Assembly: GCF_000215975.1 (NCBI RefSeq)
Contig: NC_015682.1
Coordinates: forward strand, 1,488,001 to 1,552,000
DNA length: 64,000 bases
Direction: 5' to 3'
Source of the DNA: Thermodesulfobacterium geofontis OPF15
Lineage (GTDB): Bacteria; Desulfobacterota; Thermodesulfobacteria; Thermodesulfobacteriales; Thermodesulfobacteriaceae
In this document: piece by piece, positions 42,773 through 52,860 of the stretch
Position numbering within the stretch: the stretch's first letter is position 1
How the letters are laid out: every line of letters starts with the position of its first letter
The notes under the pieces: generated by a model
The model's database searches: none
What the model saw: the letters and a program-made list of their open reading frames with translations, nothing else
Told to the model about the DNA's origin: nothing
Made by a program: the position numbers and the translations under genes

Positions 42773-43540
42773 TTATTTTAAAACATCAATTGCTTTATAT
42801 TTTACACCATCCCAATATTTATACATCCTTTTAATAATTTCAAAAATTTTATTTTCATATTTAACATCAAAAGAGAAGTAATCTGGTATATTCGCCCAAA
42901 ATTCGAGCCTTTCTTTACTCATAGGATGAGGAAAGCTTAGATAAAGGGAATGTAAAAGTATAGCTTTTCCATTTAAAATTTTTCTTTTTGATCCATATTT
43001 TGTATCTCCAACAATAGGATATCCTTTTTTCGATAAAACTGCTCTTAACTGGTGTTTTCTTCCTGTAAAAGGCATTAATAATAAAAAAGTTTCCTTCCCA
43101 AGAGAATAAAGAGTAGAATAGATGGTAATAGCTTTTTTAGCATTTTCAGAGACTCTTTTTAAAACAATAGCTCTTCTCTTTATATTATCCCACAATAAAT
43201 AGTCTTCCCATATCCCTTCTCCCTCTAAAATACCCTCAACTTTTGCGATGTATAACTTAATAACTTCTTTTTTTTGAAAGCTTTCAAAAAGTCTCTTTGC
43301 TGACTTACTTCTTTTTGCAAATACTAATATCCCTGAAACTTTTTTATCTAATTTATGTACTACACCTAAAAATATATCCCCAGGTTTTTTATCTCTTTCT
43401 TTTATAAAATCTTTTAAAATCTTTAAGAGAGATTCTTCATTTCTTTTTGTTCCCTGAACAACAAGTCCTGGTGGTTTATAAACAACAAGAATATATTTAT
43501 CTTCATAAATGATTTCAGGGATTTTCTTCAATTTTTTCAT
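42773..43540 (-). CDS. RluA-family pseudouridine synthase
   Basis: Modifies uridines in rRNA or tRNA. The catalytic aspartate is in GVVHKLDKKVSGILVFAKR (HKLDKKVSG instead of the usual HRLDRxTSG), with VVYKPPGLVVQG near the N-terminus and LLMPFTGRKHQLRAVLSKKG and PIVGDTKYGS later. There is no S4 domain. The length of 255 residues is typical of RluA/RsuA-like members of this class. It overlaps the large AsmA-like gene by 26 bases. The target base cannot be inferred. Confidence 0.86.
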   Translation of the reverse strand: MKKLKKIPEIIYEDKYILVVYKPPGLVVQGTKRNEESLLKILKDFIKERDKKPGDIFLGVVHKLDKKVSGILVFAKRSKSAKRLFESFQKKEVIKLYIAKVEGILEGEGIWEDYLLWDNIKRRAIVLKRVSENAKKAITIYSTLYSLGKETFLLLMPFTGRKHQLRAVLSKKGYPIVGDTKYGSKRKILNGKAILLHSLYLSFPHPMSKERLEFWANIPDYFSFDVKYENKIFEIIKRMYKYWDGVKYKAIDVLK

Positions 43541-46500
43541 ATTTTTCTTTAAGCTCTAACATTTTTTGTTTCTGTAATCCCTTGGTTTGGGGCGCCTTTT
43601 GGAAGAATTCTTCAGGGATACCAAAAATTCTAAAAATAAAGTCAAAAATTCCTTTACCTATACTACTTGGATGCAAAGGAATAATACTATAATTTCTATA
43701 AGAACCTGTCACTTGTAAAGGTAAATAAACAAGCATTCTCGGTTTCCCAAGAATTAATTTTCCTAAATAGGGAATTTTTTCTATAATTACATCTATAGTT
43801 TTAAAGGGAGATACATAAAAAGTAAGATTTAAATTTTCTTTAGATAAATCTACAATTCCTTCTCCAAAAAGTCTAAAACCAATTGCTGATAAAAATCCAT
43901 TGTCTAATTTTAAAGTACTATTTTCAATAGTAGTGTTTATACTAAGTTCCTCATATTCAAGAAGATTGTTTTCTAAATTAGTTACCTTTCCTCTAAATAG
44001 ATCTATAGGACTGAGAAATGCAAGAACCTTTGCTAAAACAGGAACTCTATATATATATCCTTTATTTGAAGTTATTTCAAGAACCCCTTCACTTTTTTTA
44101 ATAAGTTTTTCCTTATCTCCTTCTGCATAAAAATAGCCCTTTAATTTATAGGGTCCTTCTAAAATTGCTTCAGGCATTTCTTCAGGATATAAACAGGAAA
44201 ATAGATCTAAAAAATCACCCTTTGAAGGAAAAACCTCTACAAAGGTATATTGAGAATTGGAAGTCTTTTCATATATAGCCTGTCCATTAAGCCCACAAAA
44301 ATGAAAATTAGGTATTTCAACCATAAGTAGTTTATTTCTATTATCAAAAATCAATTCTCCATTTATATTTTCAAATTGATGAGAGGTAGGTAATATCAAA
44401 TTGTCTACATGAAGGTTTATATTAATCACTAAAGGAATTTCATCCAAAATTTGAAAAATATCTTTAGGTTTTTCTGAGGGTTTTTCTTTTTTAATAAGTT
44501 TTCTTAAATCTGCATCCTTACCAGATAAATTTCCACTTAAATAAAGATAATTTTTTTTCTTACTAAGTGTAAAATCTCCTTTTATCTGATGACTATTCCA
44601 TTTTAAAGCAAAGTCATTTATCTTTAACTTTTCCTCAGTAAAATTCCCCAGAAGATCTACAGAAAAAATAGGAGTACCATTATAAAAATATTTAAGATTA
44701 TCAAGTTTTAAATAGCTATCTTGAGAAATTAAATGGGAAGTTAAATAAAAATCAAACAAATTTTTGATATTTTTAGTTTCTAATTTATTAGGAATGCTTA
44801 AATTTAAAGATGTTTCTAATTTTCCAGAAAAGCTATGTTTTTTAAGATCAAAAACCTCTGATAAATCTTTAAGCTCAAGTTTACCATTTGCTTTTATATC
44901 TGTTTGATTAGACTGCCTCTTTATTTGAATCTTTAAATCTGAAGTTTGATCCAAAAATAAAGCATTTAAGCTCAAATAATCCTTTTTCTGATTCAAATCT
45001 AAATTAAGATTATGTTCAGATATTTCATGATCACCTAAATAAGAAATTGTGCCATTATCATAAATAACTTTAAAGTTTTTAAATTTAACTGGAGTTTTTA
45101 TAGAAACTTCTGGAAATACGTTTGAAAACTTTTCGAGCTTATTTTTTAACTCTTTATTTAGTTCCCCATTCCCCTCTACAACAATTTTTTTATTATTGAT
45201 TTTTCCTCTAACTTTAAAAAATGAATCTTTCACTTTAACTAAGGTATCATCAAAAGTAAGTTCTCCTTTCTCATATTGAAAAGGAAGGTTTTCTGTTTTT
45301 AAATCAAAGATTTCTTTTTCATAGGGAACTTGAAAGGAAATATTTTTTACATTACCCTTAGCTATAAGATCTTTATTTAAAAAATCCACTTCTGAAGAAT
45401 CTTTGTTTTTAAGAAAATTTAAATTGTCTTTATATTTAAGATAATCAAAGTATATCCCATCAAAGGAAACATTATATTTAGAAATGAGATCCTTTATTTT
45501 CTCGTTTTTCTTACTAAGTTCTTCAACAAATTCTTGAGAAATCCATACTTCCTTAGCAAGCATATCTATATCTAAATTTTTTAAAGAGAGCTCTCCTGTT
45601 AAATCTTTTATATATACATCTTTAGAAGAAAGAAAAATGTTTTTAGCAAAGATTTTATTGAAATCATAAACTAAGTTTCCTTTTTCTATTAGAATCTCTT
45701 TTTTATAATAGGGGATTTTAACTAAGAGATTGTTCAGAAGAAGACCAATTTCTCCTTTTATATTTGTTATTTCACCCTTTAGTTTTATAGCTCCTTCTAA
45801 TCTTCCATTAAATTCATATTCTTTAAAATATTCACGATTTTCCATAAAAAGGGATAAAATATCTATGAAATCTTTAGCAGAACTGTAAAAATTTCCCTCT
45901 ATAAATAAATCTGGATTTTTTTTGTTAAAATCTAAATTTAAAACTTTTATTTTTAAAGCAACATCTTTATTTATTGAAGCATTTCCTTCAAAATTCAAAA
46001 CCCCCTTTTCTAAACTAATTTCCCCTTGAATATCCTCAAAATCAAAAGGAAGTTCTGAGATTCTAATTTTTCCTTTCTTAAGATTTGCTTTTAAAGTTAA
46101 ATTCTTAATTTGAAAAATATCTTCTATATTTTTCCCTGAGGTTTCTATTTTTATATGGTAAAATTCCCCTCCCCTAAGAACATTTAAGAATTCCTTTACA
46201 TCCTTATTTTCAGGAAAAATCTTTATTAAAAGGCTTTCAATATCTGAAAAATTAAGTTCCTTAGCATTTACTAAAACCTTATATCCTCCTTTATCTTTGA
46301 CTAAATCAAGAGATCCATTTATTTTAGGATAATTTATTATTAAAGGATTAAGATCAATCTTTGTTTGAGCTTTATTAGAAATTATCAAACCCTCTATATA
46401 ACCACCTAATAATTTTTCAGAGGGAGCTCTTTTTAAAAATACATAAGGATTTGATATAACAAAGGCTAAATTAAGGGTATCCTTTTCAAAAACTATTTCA

Positions 46501-47180
46501 CTTTTAATGTCTAAAGAAGTCCTTAAAATCCCATATTCAGCTATTTTCTTTAAATTAGATAGATTTAAATTTTTGATCTCTAAGGAATTTTCAGAAAAAA
46601 GATTCCTATAGTTAAATCTTCCTTTAAAATTTATGCTTTCAAATAGGTCTGCTTTAGAAGTTAGTTCATATAAAGCTTGATTTTTATCTACTCTAAGTTT
46701 TAAATTTAAATTTCTAAATTTGACCCATCCTGAGGGTGTTTCATAATCCAAATTTGTATTATTTGCATTTAAATATAAAGGATGTAACTTTGAAAAAGTT
46801 TCCACAAGGTCTTTTAAACGAAAGGGCTTTTCGGTCTTGTAAATTTTTAAATAGGCATTTTTAGTTTCTATTTTTTTGGGAATAAAATTAAATTTTAAAA
46901 TTTTAGGGAGGGAAAAAATAAAATTTCCCTCTGGTAAAAATAACTCATATTGAGGAGATTTGAAAGATAAGTTTTTAATAAAGGCTTTTTTTTGTAAAAT
47001 TTTAACTTTAATTTCATCATAATTTAGCTCTATTTTATAGTTTTCTTTTAAAAAATTTGAGAACCTATTTTTAATTTGGGGATTATTTAAAAGATAATTA
47101 AAGTTTAAAATTATTAAGAAAAAACTTAAAATTAAAAAAAGAAAAAATCCTAAAAAAATAAAGGCAACTTTTTTAAACAT
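43515..47180 (-). CDS. Large AsmA/YhdP-like envelope protein
   Basis: A 1221-residue protein with one N-terminal transmembrane helix (VAFIFLGFFLFLILSFFLIIL). More than 1100 residues of repetitive beta-rich sequence follow, consistent with a long hydrophobic groove in the periplasm. The C-terminal part (EGVLEITSNKGYIYRVPVLA, PIDLFRGKVTNLENN, VDLSKENLNLTFYVSPFKTI) matches the AsmA-type C-terminal domain. Proteins of this class are bridge-like lipid transporters between inner and outer membranes. It is followed by the pseudouridine synthase with a 26-base overlap. Assignment to YhdP rather than TamB is tentative. Confidence 0.75.
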   Translation of the reverse strand: MFKKVAFIFLGFFLFLILSFFLIILNFNYLLNNPQIKNRFSNFLKENYKIELNYDEIKVKILQKKAFIKNLSFKSPQYELFLPEGNFIFSLPKILKFNFIPKKIETKNAYLKIYKTEKPFRLKDLVETFSKLHPLYLNANNTNLDYETPSGWVKFRNLNLKLRVDKNQALYELTSKADLFESINFKGRFNYRNLFSENSLEIKNLNLSNLKKIAEYGILRTSLDIKSEIVFEKDTLNLAFVISNPYVFLKRAPSEKLLGGYIEGLIISNKAQTKIDLNPLIINYPKINGSLDLVKDKGGYKVLVNAKELNFSDIESLLIKIFPENKDVKEFLNVLRGGEFYHIKIETSGKNIEDIFQIKNLTLKANLKKGKIRISELPFDFEDIQGEISLEKGVLNFEGNASINKDVALKIKVLNLDFNKKNPDLFIEGNFYSSAKDFIDILSLFMENREYFKEYEFNGRLEGAIKLKGEITNIKGEIGLLLNNLLVKIPYYKKEILIEKGNLVYDFNKIFAKNIFLSSKDVYIKDLTGELSLKNLDIDMLAKEVWISQEFVEELSKKNEKIKDLISKYNVSFDGIYFDYLKYKDNLNFLKNKDSSEVDFLNKDLIAKGNVKNISFQVPYEKEIFDLKTENLPFQYEKGELTFDDTLVKVKDSFFKVRGKINNKKIVVEGNGELNKELKNKLEKFSNVFPEVSIKTPVKFKNFKVIYDNGTISYLGDHEISEHNLNLDLNQKKDYLSLNALFLDQTSDLKIQIKRQSNQTDIKANGKLELKDLSEVFDLKKHSFSGKLETSLNLSIPNKLETKNIKNLFDFYLTSHLISQDSYLKLDNLKYFYNGTPIFSVDLLGNFTEEKLKINDFALKWNSHQIKGDFTLSKKKNYLYLSGNLSGKDADLRKLIKKEKPSEKPKDIFQILDEIPLVININLHVDNLILPTSHQFENINGELIFDNRNKLLMVEIPNFHFCGLNGQAIYEKTSNSQYTFVEVFPSKGDFLDLFSCLYPEEMPEAILEGPYKLKGYFYAEGDKEKLIKKSEGVLEITSNKGYIYRVPVLAKVLAFLSPIDLFRGKVTNLENNLLEYEELSINTTIENSTLKLDNGFLSAIGFRLFGEGIVDLSKENLNLTFYVSPFKTIDVIIEKIPYLGKLILGKPRMLVYLPLQVTGSYRNYSIIPLHPSSIGKGIFDFIFRIFGIPEEFFQKAPQTKGLQKQKMLELKEKYEKIEENP

Positions 47181-47227
47181 AATTTGAAAAATTTTATCTT
47201 ATTTTATTGAAAGAGGCAAGAGTTATT

Positions 47228-48175
47228 TTAATTAGAAAGAAGTTTTAGAGATAGATTTATCGCTGAAATAAAGCTTTTAGGATTTGCTATTCCTTTACCA
47301 GCAATATCATAAGCTGTGCCATGACAGGGAGAGGTCCTAATAATTGGGAGTCCTAAGGTAACATTTACTCCATCTTCAAAATGAATGAGTTTAAAAGGAA
47401 TTAAGCCTTGATCATGGTAAAGAGCAATAATTAAATCAAATTTTCCTTTATAAGCCCAATAAAATAAACTATCTGAAGGATAGGGTCCATAAAGAGGGAT
47501 GCCATCTTTTTTACATTTTTCTACAGCTTTTTCTATAATAGTTTTTTCTTCGTCACCCAAAATCCCACCTTCTCCGGCATGAGGATTTAGTCCACAAATA
47601 GCCATTTTAGGATTCTCAACTTTGAGTTTTTTTAGAAATCCGTAAGAAAGTCTTGCGGTATTAACTATTTTTTCAATATCTATATTTTGGAAAACCTCCT
47701 TTAAAGGAATATGTATGGTTACTAAGGAAACTATCATTTTTTCTCCATAAAAAGCCATTACATATTTATCTACATTAAACTCCTTAGCTAACCAATCTGT
47801 ATGTCCTGAATAATTAATTCCTATTTTATTAAGGCCCTCTTTACTAATAGGGGCTGTAACAATAGCTTGAATTTCTTTATTTTTTGCTAATTCTATAGCT
47901 TTTTTAAAATAATTAGCCATAGCTTTATAACCTTCTAAATCTGGTTTACCAGGAATTATATCAAGATGAGAAAGAGAATCTATTTCCACTTCCTTAGGAA
48001 TGGACAATCCAAGATTATTAGAAATATTTAAAAGAACCTTTTTATCTCCTATTATTACTATATTTTTTAAAATAGAGGGATTTTCTTTTTTAAAATAATC
48101 AAGAGCTTTCACAATAATTTCAGGACCAATTCCTGCAGGACATCCCATTGAAATAGCTATCTTAAAAAATCTCAT
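47228..48175 (-). CDS. pdxA: 4-hydroxythreonine-4-phosphate dehydrogenase (PdxA family)
   Basis: Oxidises 4-phosphohydroxy-L-threonine in pyridoxal phosphate synthesis. Family motifs are SMGCPAGIGPEIIVKAL at the N-terminus, the metal-binding YSGHTDWLA, CGLNPHAGEGG, LYHDQGLIPFK and the late RTSPCHGTAYDIAGK. The length of 315 residues fits. It lies 10 bases after dnaK. PdxA2-type enzymes with other substrates are the alternative; the partner PdxJ is not in the window. Confidence 0.91.
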   Translation of the reverse strand: MRFFKIAISMGCPAGIGPEIIVKALDYFKKENPSILKNIVIIGDKKVLLNISNNLGLSIPKEVEIDSLSHLDIIPGKPDLEGYKAMANYFKKAIELAKNKEIQAIVTAPISKEGLNKIGINYSGHTDWLAKEFNVDKYVMAFYGEKMIVSLVTIHIPLKEVFQNIDIEKIVNTARLSYGFLKKLKVENPKMAICGLNPHAGEGGILGDEEKTIIEKAVEKCKKDGIPLYGPYPSDSLFYWAYKGKFDLIIALYHDQGLIPFKLIHFEDGVNVTLGLPIIRTSPCHGTAYDIAGKGIANPKSFISAINLSLKLLSN

Positions 48176-48184
48176 AAAATATTT

Positions 48185-50095
48185 TTATTTCATCTCTTCA
48201 AAATCAGCATCAATTACATCATCTTTACCTTTTCCTTTTGAAGAACCTCCAGTTTCTTCTGCAGTACCTGTAGCTTTATGTGCCTTTTCTCTATAAAGCA
48301 TTTCAGCAAGTCTATAAGATGCCTGTGTTAATTCATCACTTGCTTTACGAATAGCATTTATATCCTCTCCTTCCATTACTTTTTTAAGTTCTGTTATTTT
48401 TTCTTCGACTTCTTTTCTTAAGCTCTCAGGAACTTTATCTCCAAGTTCTCTTAAAGTTTTTTCTACAGAGTAAATTAAACTATCGGCCTGATTACGAGCC
48501 TCGGCAAGTTCTTTCTTTCTTCTATCCTCTTCAGCAAATTGCTCAGCTTCTTTTATTATTCTTTGAATTTCTTCTTCTGTCAAACCAGAGGATGGTCTTA
48601 CTACAATCGATTGTTCTTTTCCTGTTCCAAGATCTTTTGCTGTAACATGTAAAATACCATCAGCATCTATGTCAAAGGTAACTTCAATCTGAGGAACTCC
48701 TCTTGGTGCAGGAGGTATTCCCACAAGGTCAAAACGAGCAATACTTTTATTATCTTTTGCCATAGGTCTTTCACCTTGCAATACATGAATAGTAACTGCA
48801 GTTTGATTATCTGTAGCTGTAGTAAAAATTTGACTTCTTCTGGTGGGGATAGTGGTTCCTCTGGGAATTATAACTGTAAATACTCCTCCAAGAGTTTCGA
48901 TACCAAGAGAAAGAGGAGTGACATCTAAGAGTAGGACATCTTTCACCTCTCCTTTTAATACACCAGCTTGAATAGCTGCACCCATAGCCACTACTTCATC
49001 TGGATTCACTCCTTTAACAGGTTCTTTTCCAAAAATTTCTTTTACTTTTTGCTGAACCCTTGGCATACGTGTCATCCCGCCAATAAGAATCACCTCACTT
49101 ATATCCTTAGGAGTAACCCCTGCATCTTGCATGGCTATACGACAAGGTTCTTCAAGCTTATCAATAAGGTCTTCAACTAAACTTTCAAGCTTAGCTCTGG
49201 TAAGCTTCATTATTAAATGTTTTGGACCAGAAGCATCTGCTGTAATAAAAGGAAGATTAATTTCTGTTTCTAAAGTGCTTGAAAGCTCAATTTTAGCTTT
49301 TTCTGCAGCTTCTTTTAATCTTTGTAAAGCCATTTTATCTTTTCTTAAATCTATACCATGCTCTTTTTTAAACTCTTCTGCAATATAGTCTACAATCCTC
49401 ATATCAAAATCTTCTCCGCCTAAGAAAGTATCTCCTGAGGTTGCTTTTACTTCAAAAACTCCCTCTCCAATTTCTAAAATGGAGATATCAAAAGTTCCTC
49501 CTCCAAGATCAAAAACAGCAACTAATCCCTCTTTTTTCTTTTCAAGACCATAAGCTAAACATGCTGCTGTAGGTTCATTAATTATTCTTATGACATTAAG
49601 CCCTGCAATTCTTCCTGCATCTTTAGTAGCTTGTCTTTGAGTATCATCAAAATAAGCTGGAACAGTAATAACTACATCTTTAACTTCCTGTCCAAGATAT
49701 TCTTCTAAATCCTGTTTAATTTTTCTTAAAATCATAGCAGAAATTTCTGGAGGACTATACCTTTTTCCTCTTATTTCTACATGAGCATCTCCATTAGGTG
49801 CTTCTACAATTTTATAAGGAACTCTTTTTCTCCATTCTTGCACTACAGGATCATTAAATTTTCTTCCCATGAGTCTTTTAATGCCATAAATAGTATTTTC
49901 AGCATTTATTATAGCTTGTCTCTTAGCTGGAAGTCCTACTAAGATTTCTCCATTTTCTTGAAATGCTACCACAGAAGGTGTAGTTCTTGTCCCTTCGCGA
50001 TTAGGGATTACTTTAGGTTCTCCTCCCTCAAGAATAGCTACACAAGAATTGGTAGTTCCTAAATCAATCCCAACAATTGGTGTTTTTCCTGCCAT
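48185..50095 (-). CDS. dnaK: Molecular chaperone DnaK
   Basis: Hsp70 chaperone, ATP-dependent protein folding in the cytoplasm. The start [20 protein letters not shown] and the ATPase motifs [29 protein letters not shown] and [14 protein letters not shown] are standard. The substrate-binding domain and helical lid are complete. The end, [17 protein letters not shown], matches the DVIDADFEE tail of DnaK. The length is 636 residues. It follows grpE by 25 bases. dnaJ and hrcA are not adjacent and no CIRCE repeat is visible upstream of grpE, so regulation is by other means. Confidence 0.97.
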   Translation of the reverse strand: MAGKTPIVGIDLGTTNSCVAILEGGEPKVIPNREGTRTTPSVVAFQENGEILVGLPAKRQAIINAENTIYGIKRLMGRKFNDPVVQEWRKRVPYKIVEAPNGDAHVEIRGKRYSPPEISAMILRKIKQDLEEYLGQEVKDVVITVPAYFDDTQRQATKDAGRIAGLNVIRIINEPTAACLAYGLEKKKEGLVAVFDLGGGTFDISILEIGEGVFEVKATSGDTFLGGEDFDMRIVDYIAEEFKKEHGIDLRKDKMALQRLKEAAEKAKIELSSTLETEINLPFITADASGPKHLIMKLTRAKLESLVEDLIDKLEEPCRIAMQDAGVTPKDISEVILIGGMTRMPRVQQKVKEIFGKEPVKGVNPDEVVAMGAAIQAGVLKGEVKDVLLLDVTPLSLGIETLGGVFTVIIPRGTTIPTRRSQIFTTATDNQTAVTIHVLQGERPMAKDNKSIARFDLVGIPPAPRGVPQIEVTFDIDADGILHVTAKDLGTGKEQSIVVRPSSGLTEEEIQRIIKEAEQFAEEDRRKKELAEARNQADSLIYSVEKTLRELGDKVPESLRKEVEEKITELKKVMEGEDINAIRKASDELTQASYRLAEMLYREKAHKATGTAEETGGSSKGKGKDDVIDADFEEMK

Positions 50096-50120
50096 TTTTT
50101 CTCCCCTCCTTTAAATAAAT

Positions 50121-50705
50121 TTATTCATTTTCTATTATATTTTCTTCCTCTTCCTGAGTTGGTTCTTCTTTAACTTCTTTTTTACCTGTACACACACATA
50201 CAAGTGCAGGTCTTATAATTTTATCATAAAGTTTATATCCCTTTTGATAAACCTTAGTTATACCACCATTAGGTATTTCAGGATGTTCTTCTGTAGATAA
50301 AGCTTCATGTAAATAAGGCTTAAAAGGCTCTCCTATAGAAGGTACAAATTGTTGTAATCCAAATTTTTCTAAGGTTTGAATTATAGCTCTCAAGGTTAAT
50401 TCTACTCCCTCTTTTAGAGCTTCTTTATTTTCGGATTTTTCAAAAGCTTCTAAAGCCCTTTCCAAATTATCAATACTTGGTAAAAGTTCTTTAAATACTG
50501 TCTCTAAAGCAAATTTATAATATTCTTCTTTTTCTCTTTTAAAAGCTTTTTTTAAATTCTCAAGTTCAGCAGCGTATCGTAAAGCAAGATCTTTCCAATA
50601 TTTAATTTCTTCCTCTTTTTGTTTTAATTGTTCTTCTTTTTGTATTTCCTCTTGAAGTTCCTTATTTTCAGTGCTAACTTGAGTTTCTTTTACCAATTCT
50701 TCCAT
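50121..50705 (-). CDS. grpE: Nucleotide exchange factor GrpE
   Basis: Releases ADP from DnaK. An N-terminal charged coiled coil (about residues 1-75, rich in EEQLKQKEEE) leads to DLALRYAAELENLKKAFKRE, the dimer helix, and the beta domain with GGITKVYQKGYKLYDKIIRPALV. The glutamate-rich tail is short. I choose ATG 50705 because the frame further upstream begins only with TTG at 50720, inside a GGGGG ribosome site. It heads the grpE-dnaK operon and is divergent from nadC. The family call is firm. Confidence 0.93.
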   Translation of the reverse strand: MEELVKETQVSTENKELQEEIQKEEQLKQKEEEIKYWKDLALRYAAELENLKKAFKREKEEYYKFALETVFKELLPSIDNLERALEAFEKSENKEALKEGVELTLRAIIQTLEKFGLQQFVPSIGEPFKPYLHEALSTEEHPEIPNGGITKVYQKGYKLYDKIIRPALVCVCTGKKEVKEEPTQEEEENIIENE

Positions 50706-50799
50706 TACAAAAACCCCCAAAAACTTTACTTTTTAACTCTTTAAGTTATGATAAAAATTAAGACTTATATTTTATTTTTCCAGAGGTATAAATGAAAAA

Positions 50800-51660
50800 A
50801 TGTTAGAAAAATGGCAAATTAGAGAAATTGTAAAATCTGCACTTAAAGAAGATCTGCCTTTTGGAGATATAACTTCTGAAATTTTAATTCCTTCAAAACT
50901 TTATGGTAAAGCCTTTTTTTTAGCAAAGGAAAAACTTGTTGTGTGTGGTAAACCTGTTGTTGAAGAAGTTTTTAATCTAATAGATCCAGAAATAAAAATT
51001 ATTTGGCAAGTTGAAGAAGGAAGTGAAGCTCCCGCTCAAACTAAATTAGGTTTTGTGGAGGGAAATATAAAAAGTATTCTAAAGGGAGAAAGAGTAGCTC
51101 TTAATTTTTTTCAACATCTCTGCGGTATTGCTACATATACCCGAAAAATTGTTCAAAAATTAGCTCCCTATTGTACTATAATTCTTGATACCAGAAAAAC
51201 TCTTCCTGGATTAAAAATTCTTCAAAAATATGCTGTAAGAGTTGGAGGAGGTAAAAATCATAGATTTTCTCTCTCAGATGGGATATTAATAAAAGATAAT
51301 CATATTAAAGCCTTAGGTGGAATAAAGGAAGTTATTAAAAAACTAAAAAATACTCCTCATTATCTCAAAGTTGAAATAGAAATTAAATCCTTTGAAGAAC
51401 TGGAAATTCTTTTGAATTCTGAAGTTCCAGTTGACATAATTCTTTTAGATAACTTTCCTGCTGAAAAACTTAAAGAAGCAGTAAATATGATAAAATCTAT
51501 TAAACCCCATATAAAAATTGAAGTTTCAGGAGGGATAACTCTTGAAAATATAGAGTCAATTGTTAAAACAGGAGTAGATTATATTTCTTCTGGAGCTTTA
51601 ACTCATTCAGTTAAAGCTGTAGATATAAGTCTAAAGATTGATTCAATTTATAGTTATTAA
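50800..51660 (+). CDS. nadC: Nicotinate-nucleotide pyrophosphorylase (carboxylating)
   Basis: Converts quinolinate and PRPP to nicotinate mononucleotide in NAD synthesis. Motifs include EDLPFGDITSE near the N-terminus, RVALNFFQHLCGIATYTR, LDTRKTLPGLKILQKYAVRV and GGGKNHRFSLSDGILIKDNH, and the phosphate-binding VSGGITLENI. The length is 286 residues. The ATG at 50800 overlaps a four-codon frame (ATG at 50790) that ends in the TAG formed with the start. The AGAGGT upstream is poorly spaced for both. nadA and nadB are not adjacent. Confidence 0.92.
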   Translation: MLEKWQIREIVKSALKEDLPFGDITSEILIPSKLYGKAFFLAKEKLVVCGKPVVEEVFNLIDPEIKIIWQVEEGSEAPAQTKLGFVEGNIKSILKGERVALNFFQHLCGIATYTRKIVQKLAPYCTIILDTRKTLPGLKILQKYAVRVGGGKNHRFSLSDGILIKDNHIKALGGIKEVIKKLKNTPHYLKVEIEIKSFEELEILLNSEVPVDIILLDNFPAEKLKEAVNMIKSIKPHIKIEVSGGITLENIESIVKTGVDYISSGALTHSVKAVDISLKIDSIYSY

Positions 51661-51662
51661 AA

Positions 51663-51690
51663 TAGAGGGGGCTTTAAAGCCCCTCTCTAT
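51663..51690. terminator. Bidirectional terminator between nadC and ppaC
   Basis: AGAGGGGGCTTT and AAAGCCCCTCTCT form a GC-rich hairpin (one bulged base) between two convergent genes. In nadC sense it is followed by ATCTTTTTAG, in ppaC sense by a TATTTTAATAA run, so it can serve both. It begins 2 bases after the nadC stop. Confidence 0.85.
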
Positions 51691-51694
51691 CTTT

Positions 51695-52657
51695 TTAGAG
51701 ATTAGCAAAGGTTTTTTCAAGAGGAGGAACAACTTCTTTCTTTCTGCTCATTACTCCAGGCAACCAAACACTTTTACCTTCTAATTTCTTACCAAAAGTA
51801 ATCTCTATAATCTTAGGTTCATCAGTTATAACCATTAATTCTGTTCCCTCTTTCATAATATCTGTAAGCATAAGAACTACAGTATGATAAGCTCCTTCGC
51901 TTTTGATTTTATTTAATTCATTATAAATTTCTTCCAATCTTCCTTCTACCATTGCTAAATCTATAAGTTCAATTTGTCCTACTCCTACTTTTTTACCACT
52001 CATATTATAATCTTTAAAGTCTCTCATAATTATGTCTTTTGCTGTCATTCCAGATACATCAGAAAGTTTAGATTTAACTTCCACACCAAATTTAATTATA
52101 TCATCTATACCCACAATTTTAGCAAGTTCTTCTGCTACTTCTTTATCCATAGGAGTAGTAGTAGCTGATTTAAATACTACAGTATCACTTAAAATTGAAG
52201 CTAAAAGAAGTCCTGCTAAATCCTTAGGAAGAGCAACTCCTGTTTTGTCGAAGAGAAATTTCAAAACAGTTGCTGTACATCCCACAGGAAAGTTTACAAA
52301 AAGTATAGGATTAGGAGTTGTTACATCTCCAATTTTGTGATGATCAACTACTGCTACAATTTCAGCTTTATCAATATTGTCTAAACTCTGAACCTTATCT
52401 GAATGATCAACTAAAGCAACTGTTTTACCTTCACCATCAGTTATAATTTCGGGAACCTTAGCACCAAATTTTTCCAATACAAATTTGGTTTCTGCATTAG
52501 GTTCTCCTTGAATTACAGGAACTGCTTCTTTATCAACTTTCATAATTTTACAACCTGAATTTTTCCACTCATTCAAAAGATAAGCAAATACAATAGCAGA
52601 GCAAACAGAATCTGTATCGGGTTTCTTGTGACCAACTACATAAATTACATGTTCCAT
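51695..52657 (-). CDS. ppaC: Manganese-dependent inorganic pyrophosphatase
   Basis: Hydrolyses pyrophosphate; family II (DHH) enzyme. The metal-binding motifs are VVGHKKPDTDSVCSA at the N-terminus, ALVDHSD and the diagnostic VAVVDHHKIGD, followed by the DHHA2 domain with the substrate-binding SRKKEVVPPLEKTF at the end. The length is 320 residues and there are no regulatory CBS inserts. In dissimilatory sulfate reduction pyrophosphate from ATP sulfurylase must be removed, which fits. Promoter TTGACA lies upstream and the ribosome site AGGAGGTG is near perfect, so expression should be high. Confidence 0.93.
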   Translation of the reverse strand: MEHVIYVVGHKKPDTDSVCSAIVFAYLLNEWKNSGCKIMKVDKEAVPVIQGEPNAETKFVLEKFGAKVPEIITDGEGKTVALVDHSDKVQSLDNIDKAEIVAVVDHHKIGDVTTPNPILFVNFPVGCTATVLKFLFDKTGVALPKDLAGLLLASILSDTVVFKSATTTPMDKEVAEELAKIVGIDDIIKFGVEVKSKLSDVSGMTAKDIIMRDFKDYNMSGKKVGVGQIELIDLAMVEGRLEEIYNELNKIKSEGAYHTVVLMLTDIMKEGTELMVITDEPKIIEITFGKKLEGKSVWLPGVMSRKKEVVPPLEKTFANL

Positions 52658-52711
52658 ATTACACCTCCTAAGTTTATTTTTTTTAAATGTCTTTAAAAAA
52701 AGTTAAAATTT

Positions 52712-52739
52712 ATTATTAATTATCTTTTTATCTTGTCAA
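52712..52739 (-). promoter_or_regulatory. Promoter of ppaC
   Basis: On the minus strand a perfect TTGACA (52739-52734), a 16-base spacer and AATAAT (52717-52712) lie about 55 bases before the ATG. The -10 box sits in an AT-only run and could shift by one or two bases. Confidence 0.5.
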
Positions 52740-52809
52740 GATTTAAATTTTCCTTTATAATTTTATAAAAATTAATTTTTTCCAAAAATTTTAAGTTAAG
52801 CCTCTTAAT

Positions 52810-52836
52810 TAAAGTTTTTTTTATTTTTTCCGAATT
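52810..52836 (+). promoter_or_regulatory. Sigma-28 (FliA)-like promoter of the PilZ-motA-motB operon
   Basis: TAAAGTTT (52810-52817), 11 bases, then TCCGAATT (52829-52836). The first box equals the flagellar sigma-28 consensus completely, and the second keeps its CCGA core of GCCGATAA. The spacing is the standard one and the gene start is 24 bases beyond. The site suits late flagellar (motor) genes. Confidence 0.6.
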
Positions 52837-52860
52837 TTATAGCAGATAATAGATAAAACA

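Noticed and set aside
50706-50799. CIRCE-type heat-shock operator before grpE
   Set aside because: No TTAGCACTC-N9-GAGTGCTAA-like inverted repeat is present in the grpE-nadC gap.
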